Of a stretch of DNA of 34,088 nt, positions 1 to 6,509 are shown piece by piece. The notes below the pieces were generated by a model. That model was not told where the DNA came from, made no database searches, and was given only the letters and a program-made list of their open reading frames with translations. This DNA is from Oligoflexia bacterium. Its GTDB lineage: Bacteria > Bdellovibrionota > UBA1018. How positions within the stretch are numbered: the stretch's first letter is position 1; the number at the start of each line of letters is the position of its first letter. The DNA is taken from assembly GCA_023700925.1 (NCBI GenBank), contig JAMPXZ010000009.1, positions 1 to 34,088 of the forward strand, written 5' to 3'. Made by a program: the position numbers and the translations under genes.

Positions 1-462
1 CGTGTAACGCTTTTCGCGCGGAAACTGCGGCTCCTTTTGGATGGCGATCTGCTCGATCGCGCAGCCCACCGGTAAGGCGATATGCTCGGAGTCAGGGATA
101 TCGACCAGCTGGACACCCGAAAGCGAAAGCGTCTCCTGCTCGAAGGTCGCATACCAGTCGCGGTAGAACTTTTCGAGTGCGGGCAGGCGGTTTCCCAGGC
201 GCGTGAGCAGCAGTGAAACCTTCTCGGGGACCGAAAGTCCGGGACCGCCCAGATCCGCTACGTTGCCCCAGCGGGTCCGGCCTTCGTAGAGATCGAGCAA
301 TTCCACGGAGCGGATCGCGCCCGCAGCGTTGCGGCAGACGACGACATCTCCGCCATTGCCGGGGCCGTGATCGCCGCCTGCGGCGAAGCACGCGGGAGCG
401 ACGAGAGTGCACAGGAGCCAGGCGAGCAAAGTTAAATTCAGATTTTTAGTTACGTGATTCAT
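1..462 (-). CDS. Secreted GNGGDVVVC-type hypothetical protein, 3' part off the window
   Basis: The frame opens with ATG at 462 and is still open at the left edge (154 codons visible), so the ORF track misses it. The N-terminus is a clear signal peptide (MNHVTKNLNLTLLAWLLCTL, cleavage probably after CFA-A), so the product is exported. The mature part starts with GGDHGPGNGGDVVVCR, a glycine/aspartate and Cys signature I associate with secreted proteins of Bdellovibrio relatives; no enzyme motif is visible. It lies 3 nt downstream of the TIGR02147 regulator gene on the same strand, so the two are probably co-transcribed. A weak ribosome site (TTGAGG) overlaps the end of the upstream gene. Function unknown. 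Confidence 0.75.
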   Translation of the reverse strand, partial: MNHVTKNLNLTLLAWLLCTLVAPACFAAGGDHGPGNGGDVVVCRNAAGAIRSVELLDLYEGRTRWGNVADLGGPGLSVPEKVSLLLTRLGNRLPALEKFYRDWYATFEQETLSLSGVQLVDIPDSEHIALPVGCAIEQIAIQKEPQFPREKRYT

Positions 463-465
463 AGT

Positions 466-1368
466 TCAAGCCTCAAGTAGATTCTTGGGTTTGGGCCATT
501 CAACGCCTTCGTCCTCCGGGGCAGCTAAAGTTGCCTCGGGGCTCTCCGTAAGTTGAAAAAATTGAAGATTCATCTGGAAAACTTCCGCTCCGCGCGTGGC
601 GCTCATCGCCTGCGCGAATTGCGCCCGGAATTTGCGGATCAGCTCCTTGGCAAGCGGGACCTGATCGGGGCTGAGCGAGAGCGAAAAAGACTGAAACTCA
701 CGGCGGTCGAGCGGAATGCGCTCGAGGCTCTCGATGGCGAGCTCGGAAGTCTGCTTGTGGTATGCGCGCGCGCCCCGGCTCGCGATGTCGTTTCGCGAGG
801 TGACCCGCTGATAGGTCGAGACGAGGCGGCCGGATTCATCGCGGCGCAGGAGCCCGAGCGTGAGCAGCCGCTCGAGCGCCGCGCGTACTTCGATCAGGCT
901 CACGCGGTGACCCCATTTCTTTAGCCGGCGATGCAGATTCTCAGGGGTCAGCTCAAGCGAAGGGATCTCGGTCGCGGCCAAAAGCACGGTGTGGATCCAG
1001 TGCGCGATAGCGGAGTATTCTTCCAGCTCCCGGATCTTGAAATCGCCCTCGGGATGAAGCTCTGCGAGCCAGACGCGACAGAGGTCTTTTTCCTCAGGGT
1101 CGGTCGCTGACTCCAGTTGGAGTAAGGCCTGGAGGAAGAGACGCTCCTGAGAGGAGAGCCTCATGGCCTTTGCGAGCAGGGGACCGTGCTTCACGCGAAG
1201 GGGGCGTTTTCCCTGGAGGAACATCAGAAGCAGCGTGTGTGAAATGCCCATTTCCGTCGCGAAACGTCGCACGGAATAGTGGGGCTCCTGGCGTTGGCGA
1301 CCGGCCAGAAAGTCGAGGAGCGCCTGGCGGGGGCTCTGGTAGTTGAAGACGCTGAAAGCGGTTTCCAT
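466..1368 (-). CDS. TIGR02147 family protein (DUF4423-type putative regulator)
   Basis: A 300-residue protein with the features of the TIGR02147/DUF4423 family, expanded in Fibrobacter and Bdellovibrio relatives. The N-terminus (SVFNYQSPRQALLDFLAGRQ) matches the family's usual opening, followed by a helix-turn-helix-like segment (residues about 33-75, RRFATEMGISHTLLLMFLQG) and a long helical region ending in a KEL-rich segment. It is soluble and probably DNA-binding, but no target can be read from the sequence. The ATG at 1368 is chosen because the family N-terminus starts there; no Shine-Dalgarno is visible and the nearest promoter-like sequence implies a very short leader. The secreted GNGGDVVVC gene follows 3 nt downstream, which suggests the regulator and secreted protein form a functional pair. 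Confidence 0.85.
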   Translation of the reverse strand: METAFSVFNYQSPRQALLDFLAGRQRQEPHYSVRRFATEMGISHTLLLMFLQGKRPLRVKHGPLLAKAMRLSSQERLFLQALLQLESATDPEEKDLCRVWLAELHPEGDFKIRELEEYSAIAHWIHTVLLAATEIPSLELTPENLHRRLKKWGHRVSLIEVRAALERLLTLGLLRRDESGRLVSTYQRVTSRNDIASRGARAYHKQTSELAIESLERIPLDRREFQSFSLSLSPDQVPLAKELIRKFRAQFAQAMSATRGAEVFQMNLQFFQLTESPEATLAAPEDEGVEWPKPKNLLEA

Positions 1369-1717
1369 CGGATGGCGGCTGATTATCAGCTGGCGAGCGC
1401 CGCGTCAAAAAGAATTTGCCAGTACGGTTAGTTTTTTAACCACTCGCGAAGGCGATCGCATTGATGTCCTCGACAACTTCGAATCCAGCTGGGCTGCGGT
1501 GAATGCCAGGGCGGGCTTTATGGAGTGCTATGAGGAGACGTATGACGGCAAGCTGTGCGTAAAGGCGAGGTCAGGGTTCGGGGATTGTTACGCGAAGACC
1601 TACGATGCTAAACTCTGCGTCATGGCAGGCTCCAATTTCCTGGACTGCTATACCCATACTTACGATCCGCAGGCTTGTGTTGACGGAACGGATGACGACG
1701 ATGACTGCGAAGATTGA
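1343..1717 (+). CDS. Small Cys-repeat protein with three 20-residue CYxxTYDxxxCV repeats
   Basis: The C-terminal half contains three tandem 20-residue repeats (from residue 57, base 1511) of the form GFxxCYxxTYDxxLCVxA, ending in an acidic tail DGTDDDDDCED. Cysteines fall at residues 62, 72, 82, 92, 102, 112 and 122, exactly ten apart. The DNA copies differ mostly at third codon positions (TAT/TAC, GAC/GAT, TGC/TGT), which argues that the frame was translated and selected. The start is uncertain: the track uses TTG at 1343, inside the TIGR02147 gene on the other strand; an in-frame GTG at 1499 is an alternative, and neither has a good ribosome site. No signal peptide is evident. It may be the tail of a truncated repeat protein. 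Function unknown; metal or disulfide chemistry is only a guess. Confidence 0.45.
   Translation: MKTLKAVSIGWRLIISWRAPRQKEFASTVSFLTTREGDRIDVLDNFESSWAAVNARAGFMECYEETYDGKLCVKARSGFGDCYAKTYDAKLCVMAGSNFLDCYTHTYDPQACVDGTDDDDDCED
1382..1408 (-). promoter_or_regulatory. Possible sigma70-type promoter for the TIGR02147 gene
   Basis: On the minus strand TTGACG and GATAAT are separated by 15 bp, a little short for sigma70. The -10 lies only about 14 nt before the ATG at 1368, so a transcript from here would be nearly leaderless. Tentative. Confidence 0.35.
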
Positions 1718-1758
1718 TTGAGCGCAGTGTAGTAAGTCTTTAGCATCCAGGACAGGAT

Positions 1759-1828
1759 GGTCGCCTTTGGCGACCGCCTCCGAACTTGGAATGATCCGCT
1801 TCGCGGATCGCCGAAGGCTTTGTTCCAA
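1759..1828. repeat. 70-bp hairpin repeat, copy 1
   Basis: Direct repeat of 2118-2187 with 5 mismatches in 70. It contains two perfect small hairpins, GGTCGCC-TTT-GGCGACC and ATCCGC-TTC-GCGGAT, nested within an outer inverted pair TTGGAA...TTCCAA. The outer arms match the T-arm of the nearby tRNA-Arg (CCAAGTTCGA). No coding sense is visible; the track ORFs here are spurious. Confidence 0.85.
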
Positions 1829-1842
1829 ATCCGACACACTGG

Positions 1843-2043
1843 GAGGCCACCATCTTCCACCCTCATTACGACCCAATACTTTCGGTCATTCCCCTTTCTT
1901 CTCGTGAGGGAGAGGGCTTGCGCCGGCCAGGGATGGCCACAAAGGCGAGAGGGCATGGATGCCCGTGCCTTAACCCTCACGAGAAGAAGGGGGCATGACA
2001 GCAAGATTTAGAGTTCGTAATGAGGGGGGAAGATGGTGGCCTC
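1843..2043. repeat. About 200-bp imperfect palindrome (MITE-like)
   Basis: Left arm 1843-1910 and right arm 1974-2043 are imperfect reverse complements. The outer parts (GAGGCCACCATCTTCC, CCCTCATTACGA) and inner parts (TTCTTCTCGTGAGGG) match well, with a divergent stretch between. The loop region holds two more hairpins, GGCCA-GGGA-TGGCC and GGGCAT-GG-ATGCCC. The arm ends contain the 3' end of tRNA-Arg including its encoded CCA. No transposase is present; it may be a non-autonomous mobile element or a structured RNA. Confidence 0.75.
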
Positions 2044-2052
2044 ACCAAGAAT
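2031..2052 (-). pseudogene. tRNA-Arg 3'-end fragment
   Basis: These 22 bases are identical to 2322-2343, which covers the trailer, CCA end, acceptor strand and part of the T-stem of the intact tRNA-Arg. The match stops before the T-loop, so this is only a fragment, in the same orientation as the intact gene. Confidence 0.7.
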
Positions 2053-2117
2053 GGCGCTCCGGCCCCTGCCTCCGCGCATCGGCAAGGATGCCGCACATCC
2101 TGTGCGGCTCATGATAA

Positions 2118-2187
2118 GGTCGCCTTTGGCGACCACCTCCGAACTTGGAATGATCCGCTTCGCGGATGAGCGAGGGCTTTGTTCCAA
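2118..2187. repeat. 70-bp hairpin repeat, copy 2
   Basis: Second copy of the 1759-1828 unit, 359 bp downstream, with the same two hairpins and outer tRNA T-arm-like inverted pair. It is immediately preceded by another perfect hairpin, GCCGCACA-TCC-TGTGCGGC. It leads directly into the left arm of the inverted repeat that mirrors tRNA-Arg. Confidence 0.85.
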
Positions 2188-2360
2188 GTTCGACCCTCGG
2201 GCGTCGCGATCTCCTCTTCAATTTCCCAAGTAAGCCTGAGGACTCGTGCGAGCCAGGAAGGCGCGAGCACAGAGGACAGGATGTCCGTGTCCGACATGGC
2301 TTACTTGGGAAAGTGAAGAGGAGATGGTGGCCTCACCAAGAATCGAACTTGGAACAAAGC
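2176..2360. repeat. Inverted repeat mirroring the 3' half of tRNA-Arg and its trailer
   Basis: Left arm 2176-2236 (plus) and right arm 2298-2360 (minus) share a perfect 18-base block, GCTTTGTTCCAAGTTCGA, which is the anticodon-stem end through T-arm of tRNA-Arg. They also share 28 of 29 bases of the tRNA trailer (ATCTCCTCTTCA, TTTCCCAAGTAAGCC). The acceptor-strand segment between is decayed in the left arm. The spacer holds further short hairpins such as GGACA-GGA-TGTCC. Confidence 0.85.
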
Positions 2361-2399
2361 TTTAGGAAAGCTCCGTTATATCCATTTAACTATGAGGCC
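2325..2399 (-). tRNA. tRNA-Arg (anticodon CCU)
   Basis: A complete cloverleaf on the minus strand: acceptor GGCCTCA pairs perfectly with TGAGGCC; D-arm GTTA...TAAC; anticodon arm GAGCT-TTCCTAA-AGCTT with anticodon CCT; variable loop TGTT; T-arm CCAAG-TTCGATT-CTTGG; discriminator A; encoded CCA. It reads the rare AGG codon. It lies 65 bp downstream of the SGNH hydrolase stop on the same strand, inside a cluster of palindromes that copy its 3' half. Track ORFs across it are spurious. Confidence 0.95.
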
Positions 2400-2402
2400 C
2401 CC

Positions 2403-2427
2403 GGAGAAAGCCGAAGACGGCTTCTCC
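2403..2427 (-). terminator. Hairpin between SGNH hydrolase gene and tRNA-Arg
   Basis: GGAGAAAGCCG-AAGA-CGGCTTCTCC forms a stem of about 10 bp with one bulge, just 5' of the tRNA. It has no U-tract in either direction, so it is either a weak terminator for the upstream gene or a processing structure. Confidence 0.4.
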
Positions 2428-2463
2428 CATTCATAGCTACCCCAGGGGGAAAACTCAACTTGG

Positions 2464-3402
2464 TTATTTGAACCAGGGCTGCTCGTTCCAGAGGAGTCTG
2501 GAGATTTCGGCCTGGCCGTCCTTGTTCGGATGGAAGCAGTCCACCGCGAGCCATTCGGCTGGGATCTTCTGGTGGAAGAGCACGTTCGTGAACTTGATGT
2601 CGAGGTTGCGGTGCCTGGCCTGCGCTTCGCGCGCGGATTCCTCGATCACCTGATTCTTGGCTGCCACCTCGGCCATGCGCTCCTGGTACTCGCTTTCGGT
2701 GTTCCAGTTCAGGAGGTGCCCGCAGGAGTGGAAGACCTCGCGACGGACCTCCTCGCAGGTCATGGAACCGGGGATGCGGTGACGGCGGATCTCCGGCCGG
2801 TTCAGGTCGGGGATTGCGGGCATGCCGGACACGAGGATGCGGATTTTCTCGGCTTGCCGGATATCCGCAAGCGCTGCGAAAGCTCGGCGCAGGTGTTCGC
2901 GCATTTTTTCGTTGTCAGTTTCGGTGCACGCATCATTGTTGCCGATAAAGAAGGTTACGTACGTGAGTGCCTCGAACTCGCCGCTCAGCATGGAGCGGGC
3001 GATGTTGTCGGCCTGGGCAACAAGTCCTTTGGCGACTTCGCCCGGGACGGCGTCGTTTTGAATAACGATATTATTCCCGAGTCCTTGTTCTTCGAGGGCG
3101 TTCTTGAGGCGTTCGAAGTGAGAGGCGATCCTGCGACCTGAGGCCCAGGAGTAGGTGCCCTTGTTTTCAATGGAAAGAACCAGGGCGGGAATGCTGGGAT
3201 CGACGGGCTGGCGGATACCGCTTTCATCAGGGGGGCCCAGGAAGGGCTCGTTCGCGCTGTGATCGGCAAAGGTCGCGGCGGTGATGGAGTCACCGACGGA
3301 CCCCATCAGCAGGCGAGGGCTCTTTCCGGCAGCATCGGCGTCACGCGGTGCGTTAATACCGAGGCAAAAAAAAGCTAAGGCGAAGCAGATGGTCTTCTTC
3401 AT
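2464..3402 (-). CDS. Secreted SGNH/GDSL-family hydrolase
   Basis: A 312-residue protein with a signal peptide (residues 1 to about 24, cleavage near ADA-A), so it is exported. It carries the SGNH landmarks in order: block I GSVGDSIT with nucleophile Ser39, block III GNND at 154-157, and block V DCFHPNKDG with Asp288 and His291. Such enzymes hydrolyse ester bonds in lipids, acetylated sugars or other carboxylic esters; the substrate cannot be read here. A ribosome site (AGGAAGTGAG) precedes the ATG. Upstream is a 183-bp AT-rich gap shared with the divergent acylphosphatase gene, with no promoter I can fix confidently. tRNA-Arg lies downstream on the same strand. Confidence 0.85.
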   Translation of the reverse strand: MKKTICFALAFFCLGINAPRDADAAGKSPRLLMGSVGDSITAATFADHSANEPFLGPPDESGIRQPVDPSIPALVLSIENKGTYSWASGRRIASHFERLKNALEEQGLGNNIVIQNDAVPGEVAKGLVAQADNIARSMLSGEFEALTYVTFFIGNNDACTETDNEKMREHLRRAFAALADIRQAEKIRILVSGMPAIPDLNRPEIRRHRIPGSMTCEEVRREVFHSCGHLLNWNTESEYQERMAEVAAKNQVIEESAREAQARHRNLDIKFTNVLFHQKIPAEWLAVDCFHPNKDGQAEISRLLWNEQPWFK

Positions 3403-3585
3403 ATAAAGCTCACTTCCTAAAGATCTGCGTTAAGTTAAGAATAACAAACAATATGAAGAAGTCTACAATTTTGATAACGCGGCGCAACATGGCGTTTGGC
3501 TTTTAAATTTGAAATAGTCAAGTGTTTCAATTGTGGTTGTAATTAGCCTGTTCGGCCTTAAGATGGCGCGAGGGTTGGAGTAGCT

Positions 3586-3867
3586 ATGATTCAGTGCCGA
3601 GTGATCGTCAGGGGGCGAGTGCAGGGGGTGGGTTTTCGCGCGGCGACGGTGCGTCAGACGAACCGTTACCCGGGGCTACGGGGTTTTGTTCGGAACCTGG
3701 CGGATGGCAGTGTTGAGGCGGTTTTCAGTGGAGAGGATTCGGCCGTGCGAGCGATGGTGGAATGGTGCGGGAAGGGGCCTCTCTTTGCGAGGGTGGAGTC
3801 GGTGAGCTCGGCTGAGGAGGCGCCTGACGCGTCGTTGCCTGAGTTTCAGGTGAGGCGCCAGGGATAG
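3586..3867 (+). CDS. acyP: Acylphosphatase
   Basis: A 93-residue protein of normal family length with both active-site motifs: GRVQGVGFR with catalytic Arg18, and GFVRNLADGSVE with catalytic Asn37. It hydrolyses acyl phosphates such as acetyl phosphate or 1,3-bisphosphoglycerate in the cytoplasm (EC 3.6.1.7). A GGAG ribosome site lies about 7 nt upstream of the ATG. The gene stands alone, divergent from the SGNH hydrolase and convergent with the HU gene. Confidence 0.93.
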   Translation: MIQCRVIVRGRVQGVGFRAATVRQTNRYPGLRGFVRNLADGSVEAVFSGEDSAVRAMVEWCGKGPLFARVESVSSAEEAPDASLPEFQVRRQG

Positions 3868-3869
3868 GA

Positions 3870-3893
3870 GGCGGACCACCGGAGTGGCCCGCC
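3870..3893. terminator. Hairpin between convergent acylphosphatase and HU genes
   Basis: GGCGGACCAC-CGGA-GTGGCCCGCC forms a GC-rich 10-bp stem with one internal mismatch, between two convergent stop codons. Neither side has a U-tract, so termination here would be weak or factor-assisted. Confidence 0.45.
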
Positions 3894-3908
3894 CCTCGAA
3901 GTCACCGC

Positions 3909-4181
3909 TTAGCGAACCGCGTCCTTGAACTCCTTGCCGGGACGGAACCGCGGCACGACCATGGCCGGGATCTTGATTTCGCCGCCGGTCTGGGGGTTGC
4001 GGCCGCTGCGGGCTTTGCGCTTGGCTTTGGTGAACGTACCGAAACCGACGAGAGTCACGTCATCGCCTTTTTTGACGGCTTTCTTGATGTTCTCGATAGT
4101 GGCGTTCAGGACGTCTTCGACACTCGTTTTGGTGGTGCGGGTTTGCTTTGCAACGAGATCGACCAGTTCGGTTTTGTTCAT
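3909..4181 (-). CDS. HU-family DNA-binding protein
   Basis: A 90-residue protein of standard HU length. The N-terminal helices (MNKTELVDLVAKQTRTTKTS) are followed by the family signature GFGTFTKAKRKARSGRNPQT and the flexible DNA-binding arm (EIKIPAMVVPRFRPGKEFKD). It dimerises, bends DNA and compacts the nucleoid. The ATG fits the normal HU start. It is divergent from the RMD1-family gene, and a second, different HU/IHF-family gene lies at 5295. Confidence 0.95.
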   Translation of the reverse strand: MNKTELVDLVAKQTRTTKTSVEDVLNATIENIKKAVKKGDDVTLVGFGTFTKAKRKARSGRNPQTGGEIKIPAMVVPRFRPGKEFKDAVR

Positions 4182-4348
4182 CGGGGTAGGGTCCTCTTCG
4201 ATAAAGAAGTTTTCGGTTGAAGTCGGGTTTATTAAATCCGCATGGGAATGAAGTCAATTCCCAAGCTTGGATTTCGTGTCAAGAGTTTGGCGCTAAAAAT
4301 AATTCGCACGCTCGTTCGCGGGTCGCAAACTGTGGCAACATTGAGGAG

Positions 4349-5230
4349 ATGGATTCAGGAATCTCTCCCCAGGTATCTTCCTCGTCGCCACCGGGCACCT
4401 ATCGCATCAAGGCGCTGCATGTCGCCGAGATCCTCAAGCTCAAGGAATTCAGGGAAAAGCTCACGTTGCCACCCCTGGAGTTTTCCAACTATGAGCTGAT
4501 CGTGCGTTATAGCGAGGACTCGTACCTATTCGTCTACAAGTATGGGTCTGTCGTCTTCTTCAATGTCCCTGAAGAAATTCAGGAGCGCGAGCTGCGCAAG
4601 ATCCAGGAGTGTCGGGCCTCCGCCGACGCCACGCAGTCGCCCACGGCACCGGTTCTGGCTCCCGCGGGCGATCCGGGCAGTCCGATGGACGTGTTTCTCC
4701 TCGAGGTCCAGCCCTCGCAACCCACGGGCAGCGGCGCGAAGGTCTATTTTGACAGGATTATCGCTCCGAGCCTCTCGTATCAGATCGTCAAGATCGCCTG
4801 TATGCTGCTCGCTGAGAGTACCGCGCTCGAGTACTACGAGGTGCTGATCGAGAACCTGCTGGAGAAGACCAACGCGTACTCCAAAAAACTTCAGCGCCAG
4901 GGCCGGATGCTCGAGAGCTCCGAGGACCTCATCAAGTTCATCGGCACCTGCCTGGATACCAAGCAGGAGATCATCTCGAACCTCTATATCGTCGATTCGC
5001 CGGATGAGACCTGGGAAAACGTCGAATTAGACAGGGTGCATCAGGAGCTCAAGATCATGCTTGAGATCGATACGCGGTACCGCGCCCTCGAATACAAGAT
5101 CAAGATCATCCAGGAGAGCCTCGAGATCATCGTCGATCTCTCGAAGTCCAAGCGCGAAACGTTGCTTGAAATGGTGATCATCCTGCTCATCGCCTTTGAA
5201 ATCGTGCTATCGATCGTCCGGTCCCATTGA
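4349..5230 (+). CDS. RMD1/DUF155 family membrane-anchored protein
   Basis: A 293-residue protein. The N-terminal YRIKALHVAEILKLKEFREK and the YLFVYKYGSVVFFNV strand, then a helical DRIIAPSLSYQIVKIACMLL segment and a single C-terminal membrane helix (LLEMVIILLIAFEIVLSIV), match the DUF155/RMD1 family (YagE in bacteria, RMND1 in mitochondria). In mitochondria the family supports translation; the bacterial role is not established. A Pro/Ala-rich linker at about 90-115 looks disordered. The track start at 4217 adds 44 unrelated residues; ATG 4349 is preferred because GAGGAG immediately precedes it and family similarity begins just after, though that spacing is tight. It sits between two HU-family genes. 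Confidence 0.75.
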   Translation: MDSGISPQVSSSSPPGTYRIKALHVAEILKLKEFREKLTLPPLEFSNYELIVRYSEDSYLFVYKYGSVVFFNVPEEIQERELRKIQECRASADATQSPTAPVLAPAGDPGSPMDVFLLEVQPSQPTGSGAKVYFDRIIAPSLSYQIVKIACMLLAESTALEYYEVLIENLLEKTNAYSKKLQRQGRMLESSEDLIKFIGTCLDTKQEIISNLYIVDSPDETWENVELDRVHQELKIMLEIDTRYRALEYKIKIIQESLEIIVDLSKSKRETLLEMVIILLIAFEIVLSIVRSH

Positions 5231-5294
5231 AATGCCTTGCAAAAGCGGTGACTTGTCTTTAGCGTAAGAGATATCAAAGGAGCCTGACTGCACT

Positions 5295-5603
5295 ATGACG
5301 AAAGCCGACTTGATTAATGTGATTGCTGACAAAGCCCACCTCCAGCACAAGCAGGCTGAGATGGTCGTCAATATGGTTTTTGACATGATGTCGGACGCTC
5401 TCAAGAAGGACGATCGCATCGAGATTCGCGGCTTTGGGTCATTTGTGAATCGTTGTTACGGCAGCTATCAGGGGCGAAACCCCAAGACCGGCCAGGTGGT
5501 TCAGGTTCCGCCGAAACGCGTGCCTTTCTTCAAAGTCGGGAAGGAACTCAAGGAGATGGTTGACTACGGGAACAAGAAGGAACCCGCGGGCGCCGCGACC
5601 TGA
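5295..5603 (+). CDS. Integration host factor-like HU/IHF-family DNA-binding protein
   Basis: A 102-residue protein of the bacterial histone-like family: GFGSFVNRCYGSYQGRNPKT is the family signature and VPPKRVPFFKVGKELKE the DNA-intercalating arm and last helix. The PPKRVPFFK arm is typical of IHF-like proteins in delta-type proteobacteria rather than of HU, so sequence-preferred bending is likely. A strong AGGAG lies about 10 nt before the ATG and a strong intrinsic terminator follows. It is separated from the RMD1-family stop by 64 bp and may be transcribed with that gene or alone. Confidence 0.9.
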   Translation: MTKADLINVIADKAHLQHKQAEMVVNMVFDMMSDALKKDDRIEIRGFGSFVNRCYGSYQGRNPKTGQVVQVPPKRVPFFKVGKELKEMVDYGNKKEPAGAAT

Positions 5604-5625
5604 GTTTCACGCACAGGATTTTTTC

Positions 5626-5660
5626 GCCCATCCGGCTTTTCGTCGGGTGGGCTTTTTTTT
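5626..5660 (+). terminator. Intrinsic terminator after the IHF-like gene
   Basis: GCCCATCCGGC-TTTTC-GTCGGGTGGGC forms an 11-bp stem with wobble pairs, followed by eight T residues. A textbook rho-independent terminator, 22 nt after the stop codon. Confidence 0.93.
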
Positions 5661-5678
5661 AATCGCTGGGCCGATCGC

Positions 5679-6509
5679 TCAGTAGTGCGCGCGGAACCAG
5701 AACACGCCGGCAAGCGTCGCGGCGAGCAGCCAGCGATAGACGACGTACTGAGACGGGCTCCTGCGCTGCATCTGTCCCATGAAGCCGCCGATGGCGAGTA
5801 ACCCCGCAAGAAGCGTCACAACGAGCGCGACGGAAAAGCTGAGCCAGCTCAGGTCGGAGATGGACGAGGCCGCCTGGACGTTCGGTCCGCGGAGATGAAA
5901 GATGGAAGCAGCGGCCAGGACCGGAGCGCTCGCGAAAAACGCGTATTTTGCCGCGGCCTCGCGACGGTAGTTGCGCAGCATGGCGCCGAGAAGCGCGCCC
6001 GTCATCTGCCCGCAGCCGGGCACCAGCGCGCCGGTCTGGAAAAGTCCGATGAAGAGTGCGTCGCGCCAGTTCCAGTCGAACATGCCCTTATTCTTGCGGC
6101 TCAGTGAGTCGGTAAAACCGAGCAGCAGGCCAAAGCCGGCCAGAAGTCCGGCGACATGGAACGCCGTGAGCGGAAACTGGGCCAATCGTTCGTGCAGGTA
6201 GTACCACGCGACCGCGGTGGGCAGCGAGGTGATGAACAGGAAGATCGGCATCCGCTCGTCGAGCGTCATCGGACGCTTGCGGAAGATCAGCACCTGCAGA
6301 AAACAGGAGATCATGCTCGCCCAGTCGTGCCGGAAGAAGACGAGCACCGCGAGCAGCGCCCCGAGGCTCAGTGCTCCCGCGAGCGAACCCTCGGGCGTCG
6401 GCCAGCCCACGAAGGTGGAGAGCGCCGAGTCGTGCGCGGCGGCGCTGACCGGTAGGAACTCCGTGAAACCGTGGAGGAGGGCGTAGATGAACGATTGAAA
6501 GGTCGTCAT
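5679..6509 (-). CDS. UppP/BacA-like membrane protein with degenerate active site
   Basis: A 276-residue polytopic protein with about eight hydrophobic segments and the fold signature of undecaprenyl-pyrophosphate phosphatase (HGFTEFLPVS near residue 14; VPGCGQMTGALLGAML near 160). Key residues are changed. The usual GLTEFLPISSTGH reads HGFTEFLPVSAAAH: the first glutamate is His, and the catalytic Ser and Thr are Ala. The usual PGTSRSGAT is PGCGQMTGA, without the arginine. Classic phosphatase activity is therefore doubtful; another lipid or transport role is possible. The start codon overlaps the ornithine aminotransferase stop (ATGA), so translation is coupled to arginine catabolism. Confidence 0.8.
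   Translation of the reverse strand: MTTFQSFIYALLHGFTEFLPVSAAAHDSALSTFVGWPTPEGSLAGALSLGALLAVLVFFRHDWASMISCFLQVLIFRKRPMTLDERMPIFLFITSLPTAVAWYYLHERLAQFPLTAFHVAGLLAGFGLLLGFTDSLSRKNKGMFDWNWRDALFIGLFQTGALVPGCGQMTGALLGAMLRNYRREAAAKYAFFASAPVLAAASIFHLRGPNVQAASSISDLSWLSFSVALVVTLLAGLLAIGGFMGQMQRRSPSQYVVYRWLLAATLAGVFWFRAHY

Noticed and set aside
1757-2471. Small ORFs in the tRNA-Arg repeat region
   Set aside because: They translate hairpins and tRNA sequence (for example WNKA and ESNLEQSF from the T-arm); known type of spurious annotation.
4217-4348. 44-residue extension of the RMD1-family ORF
   Set aside because: It lies in the divergent HU promoter region and is unlike the family; ATG 4349 fits better.
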